The notes beneath the pieces were generated by a model. That model saw only the letters and a list, made by a program, of their open reading frames with translations, did no database searches and was not told where the DNA came from. The position numbers and the translations under genes were made by a program. 64,000 bases of DNA from Roseateles_C aquae (GTDB lineage: Bacteria; Pseudomonadota; Gammaproteobacteria; Burkholderiales; Burkholderiaceae_C). The stretch covers positions 154,762-218,761 of the forward strand of contig NZ_JAVXZY010000010.1 of the NCBI RefSeq assembly GCF_032337115.1, given 5' to 3'. How positions within the stretch are numbered: the stretch's first letter is position 1; each line of letters opens with the position of its first letter. Shown in pieces: positions 60,858 to 64,000 of this stretch.

Positions 60858-63620
60858 ATGTCCACACTTCAGCTCGACAAAGACTTGGTGAAGAAGATCA
60901 AGAACTGGACCGCAGCGACGGACTTGCCTGCGGCATTGAAAGCCCTGGGCGACAAGCAGCAGTGGCAACTGCTGTTGACGCCGCTGGGCCAACTGCCGCA
61001 GGAGCCAGAGCCTGAGGTCTCTTTGCCGCTCCTGGACAAAACGGCTACGGCCAAAACCTCACAGTTCGGCTGGGACTGGAGCGCTACGGCAGGAGGAACA
61101 GGCGCCGTCACAGTTGACGTCATCGACAAGGCACTCTTGGAAAAGCTGAAGATTGAGCCGGGCAAGGAACGTATCGCACTCTCCGTCGGCGCCGACCTGG
61201 CGTTGAGCGCGGGCGTGAAAGGAAACCAGGTCATCGGAACCTGGGGGCAGACCTCCGCTGCTTTTTCCGCTGAAGCAGATGCGAAGTTGCATTGGTACTT
61301 TGGCGACGCCACGACAAAGCTGCTCATCGACGCTTTGGCCGAGTCGCGGCGGTACTGGTTGCTGCCCAATGACTACATAGGACTGATGTCGCTCGCGTCT
61401 GACCCGGACTTCTGGGGGCTGCGGCTGAACCTAAATGGAAAACTCCAGGCCCAGCTGAGCGCCGGTGCGAAGCAGGGATGGAGTGGCTGGACCTACGGTC
61501 TCAACGGCGAGCGAGCAGAGATAGGCTTGAGCATTGGCGTCGACGCCAGCGTTAAGTTCGCAAAATCGGCCGAGGTCAGCTTCCACGTGCGCCCGGAGTT
61601 CCGACATGAGACCTGGGGCCTTAAGGTTGAAGTAGAAGTTCTGGATGCGCGGTCCGACGCTTTCACGCTGACGCTGGCGGCTTCGTTGGACCTGAGTGCG
61701 TTGGTCGGCAGTGCGGAACATGCACTGCGCGCGGCCTGGCCGGAGATCAATCCGGCGGCGCTTGATGCGCTGACGAAGCCGGGTACCGCGCTTAGCAAGA
61801 GAATCACGGACATCGTCAATGCGAAGCTGTCCGACGTTGACGTTAGGAAGCTGGCACTCATTGCACTGGGTCAAACTGATGCTGAGGCCGCAAAGGCCGA
61901 CTGGATTGAGAAGCTCACCAAGCCGCTGACCGAAGCACTCGACGGGTCGCTCGATGCCATCGCTGAAAACGCTGCGGACGCGGATGCGTTGGTCAGCAGT
62001 TGGCTGGATCGCTTGTTTGGTGACACGCAGCTCACGGCCGGCCTGAAGACGGCTTTTGAAGATGCTGCGAAATCTGCGCTGACTGAAGCGACAGAGCAGT
62101 GGAAGACTGAAGTCGGCAAAGTGACGGCAGCAATCACCGGGAAGACTGGCGACGCTTTAGAACTCATCCTCATGCCGCTTGGCGCGCTGGGCGACAAGAT
62201 TGACAAGGAGCTGAAGCGGCTCAATGGGGCGGTACCAATGTCCGTCGTCAGCGCGCTGGCTGCCTATGGCAAAGCCAGAAAGCGCCTGCTGGCTGCGCTA
62301 TCTGCTGCGAAGAAGGCCAAGCTCGGGCTCACGTTGGCCGAGCAGATCCAACGCAGCAAGTCCCGCGGCGTTGCAGTTGCTGGGTGGTTTAGCGGCATGG
62401 GAGACCAAGTCGCCGCGCAGCGCCTGTATCACTCGCTGTGCAGCGGACGCATTGCGCTGCTCGGAGATCTCGTCGATGCTGCGCAGGCAGGACATTCGTT
62501 CGAACTCGATACGGGCTGGCTGATCAGCACGGCCAAGGAGGTCGAGAACCAGTCGGCTGTGCTCTCGGTGTTCGGATCCGACTTCACCGACACGCGGGTG
62601 AGCCTGGTGGACATGGAGTTCAAGGCCGATCTGTGGGGGCGGCTGATCGCAGCCAAGGCGATCGCCAGCGTCGACTCGCGCACATTGAACCCTTGGCTTG
62701 AACGCACGGCAGCGCTGGCCGTGAGCGCCAACCTCAACGCGGCGGATGGCATCAAGCGCCTGGAGGTGACGCTGGACGGCGCCTTTACGGCGCGCGGCAA
62801 AAAAATTGACCAGGATCGCGTGCAAGACATCGTCGACAGCTATGCGGCGCTTGTGGGCATTCGCCCGCCGCGTGACATCGGCATGCTGCTGGGGGCGCCA
62901 ACCGCACAGGAGAAGAAAGACGTGTTCTGGCGCGACCTCACCATCGCGGTGCCAGTCAGGCTAGACCCCGCCGACTGGAAGAAGTTCGAGGACCGGCCGC
63001 GCGATCTTGTCCTGCGAGCCTTCCTGCGTCGAGGTCTTCAGTGCCTGGACCAGGTTTACGCGGGAAAGAAGGGGTTTAACCAAACGTCGCCGTCCGAGGC
63101 GCTACGGGAGAAGGCTGACGAGGTATTTAAGGGCGACACAGACGTCGGTCGCATGGTCGCCTACCTCGGTGATTTCGAGTCACGGCATGTGGATCCCAGA
63201 GAACCTGACATCACGTACGCAACTCGCATGCACTACCCCGGGGTCAAGAACACTGCCGGCATCACGAATACAAACCTGCAGTTCACTGTGTTCCATCGCT
63301 TCGCTGGCGTGCTTCGTGCAGCAGCCACCCTTCATGGAGCCGCTGCCGGACTCCGGCAGGCCATCCTCGACGGGCCGCCAGCGGAGTTGCCAACGGCCGT
63401 GCGGGGCCGCGTCGAACGACCGTTGCGAGATATGCGTGACGCATTGGAAGCGGTCGCGGTGGCCAGCCAGACTTTGACTGGATTTGGCGAAGACTTGAGT
63501 TGGCCCTTCGGTACTTTCGTCCTGGCAATGGCGGAGCTGACGGACATCTTGCCGCCAGGATTCCTGATGGTGGCCGAGAAGTCAGGTGCTGAAGCGGCCA
63601 TCCCGCTGCTGGTCGTATGA
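60858..63620 (+). CDS. Large protein of unknown function (920 residues)
   Basis: From the ATG at 60858, with AGGTGAG 5 bases upstream; a GTG three codons earlier is less likely. No signal peptide or clear TM segment. Residues 75-270 are rich in alternating hydrophobic/polar stretches with Trp and Gly (ALSVGADLALSAGVKG, WGLRLNLNGKLQAQLSAGAKQGWSGW), suggesting beta-sheet. Residues 280-500 are Ala/Lys/Glu-rich and helical. Residues 530-920 are mixed with QDIVDSYAALVGIRPPRD and FHRFAGVLRAAATLHG. I recognise no domain. It is followed at once by IS remnants and lies in a region less GC-rich than the rest, so it may be transferred. Confidence 0.75.
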   Translation: MSTLQLDKDLVKKIKNWTAATDLPAALKALGDKQQWQLLLTPLGQLPQEPEPEVSLPLLDKTATAKTSQFGWDWSATAGGTGAVTVDVIDKALLEKLKIEPGKERIALSVGADLALSAGVKGNQVIGTWGQTSAAFSAEADAKLHWYFGDATTKLLIDALAESRRYWLLPNDYIGLMSLASDPDFWGLRLNLNGKLQAQLSAGAKQGWSGWTYGLNGERAEIGLSIGVDASVKFAKSAEVSFHVRPEFRHETWGLKVEVEVLDARSDAFTLTLAASLDLSALVGSAEHALRAAWPEINPAALDALTKPGTALSKRITDIVNAKLSDVDVRKLALIALGQTDAEAAKADWIEKLTKPLTEALDGSLDAIAENAADADALVSSWLDRLFGDTQLTAGLKTAFEDAAKSALTEATEQWKTEVGKVTAAITGKTGDALELILMPLGALGDKIDKELKRLNGAVPMSVVSALAAYGKARKRLLAALSAAKKAKLGLTLAEQIQRSKSRGVAVAGWFSGMGDQVAAQRLYHSLCSGRIALLGDLVDAAQAGHSFELDTGWLISTAKEVENQSAVLSVFGSDFTDTRVSLVDMEFKADLWGRLIAAKAIASVDSRTLNPWLERTAALAVSANLNAADGIKRLEVTLDGAFTARGKKIDQDRVQDIVDSYAALVGIRPPRDIGMLLGAPTAQEKKDVFWRDLTIAVPVRLDPADWKKFEDRPRDLVLRAFLRRGLQCLDQVYAGKKGFNQTSPSEALREKADEVFKGDTDVGRMVAYLGDFESRHVDPREPDITYATRMHYPGVKNTAGITNTNLQFTVFHRFAGVLRAAATLHGAAAGLRQAILDGPPAELPTAVRGRVERPLRDMRDALEAVAVASQTLTGFGEDLSWPFGTFVLAMAELTDILPPGFLMVAEKSGAEAAIPLLVV

Positions 63621-63654
63621 CCTGAACGACGCAGGCCGTAAGCTCCCCCGTCAA

Positions 63655-63877
63655 GTAGACAGTCGAATACTGGAACCTGCGGCGGTGGTTAACCTGGGCA
63701 GGAACTGCTTGGGAGGCAGCCCGCCCAGGGCGTCGTGAGGACGCTGCTCGTTGTAGATGCGCAGTCAGTCCTCGGTGATGTACTCGACCTGCTCGATGCT
63801 CTTGAACACGTAGGCATCCAAGACCTCGTGCCGGCAGGTTCGGTTGAACCGCTCGATGTAGGCGTTCTGGCTCGGCT
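63655..63877 (-). mobile_element. IS3-family transposase remnant (3' end of orfB)
   Basis: The minus strand reads FKPSQNAYIERFNRTCRHEVLDAY.. to NEQRPHDALGGLPPKQFLPRL, the C-terminal part of the IS3-family DDE integrase. A TGA at 63765-63767 replaces the Trp usually found before LRIYNEQ, so it is inactive. Its upstream part is cut off at about 63877 by a second element. The bases just left of it (CCCCGTCAAGTAGAC) look like an IS terminal repeat. Confidence 0.8.
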
Positions 63878-64000
63878 TGAAACGCCCCGGGTTCCGCGGA
63901 GGCCAGTTGGTTTAAGTCAGACGGTCGCGGCCTGACCAGCGCGTTGACGATGGTAATTGGCTTCGAACTCGGCAGGCGGGACGTGATCGAGCGGCCCCAT
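63878..64000 (-). mobile_element. End of a second IS3-family element (continues past window)
   Basis: The plus-strand sequence from TGAAACGCCCCGGGTTCCGC onward resembles the terminal inverted repeat of a group of IS3 elements, and just inside it is the C-terminus of a transposase. The junction with the older remnant at about 63877 suggests insertion into it. The other end is outside the window. Confidence 0.6.
63917..64000 (-). CDS. IS3-family transposase, C-terminal end (partial)
   Basis: Open from the right edge to a TGA at 63917-63919. It encodes about 27 residues including HVPPAEFEANYHRQ, typical of the C-terminus of IS3-family orfB proteins (PxEFExxYY). The rest lies outside the window. 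Confidence 0.7.
   Translation of the reverse strand: MGPLDHVPPAEFEANYHRQRAGQAATV

Overview
The window is a GC-rich chromosomal segment from a betaproteobacterium, most likely a Burkholderiales member of the Roseateles/Rubrivivax type. This rests on the Burkholderiales-like housekeeping genes (tgt, rlmJ, yigZ, DUF2145), a CheD-containing chemosensory cluster with PAS-MCPs, and large TonB receptors. It is an inference; there is no rRNA here to confirm it. No tRNA, rRNA or CRISPR array was seen.

Layout. 1-5.3 kb: the end of a 7TMR-DISM hybrid kinase, yigZ, an extracytoplasmic binding protein, tgt and a small membrane protein. 5.3-13.7 kb: a sensory block with an MCP, a PhnD-like binding protein and two paralogous PAS histidine kinases, plus a divergent lone receiver. 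13.8-28.5 kb: a complete minus-strand chemosensory operon reading CheZ-like anchor protein, CheY, STAS, CheA, three giant PAS-MCPs, CheW, CheR, CheD, CheB. 28.7-46.2 kb: ordinary housekeeping and redox genes (MFS-acyltransferase fusion, DUF2145, amidohydrolase, CPBP protease, flavin enzymes, CaiB, LysR/Rossmann pair, RlmJ, beta-helix protein, OYE, M24 peptidase, MOSC, nitroreductase).

46.2-57.7 kb is the most coherent accessory locus. cutC and a ROK sugar kinase diverge from a TonB-dependent receptor, a tryptophan-halogenase-like flavoprotein, an exported beta-mannosidase and a two-domain PNGase F homologue. Together they look like a locus for stripping N-glycans from glycoproteins, importing the oligosaccharide and using mannose. 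The shared control region has a good sigma70 promoter bracketed by two near-identical partly palindromic motifs, and a long leader with an 11-bp stem-loop.

57.7-64 kb is a less GC-rich accessory stretch. It holds a four-TM protein, an SH3-M15 peptidase, a broken second copy of the PNGase F C-terminus, a small two-TM protein, a 920-residue protein I cannot place, and nested IS3-family remnants at the right edge. This is the best place in the window to look for an undescribed system.
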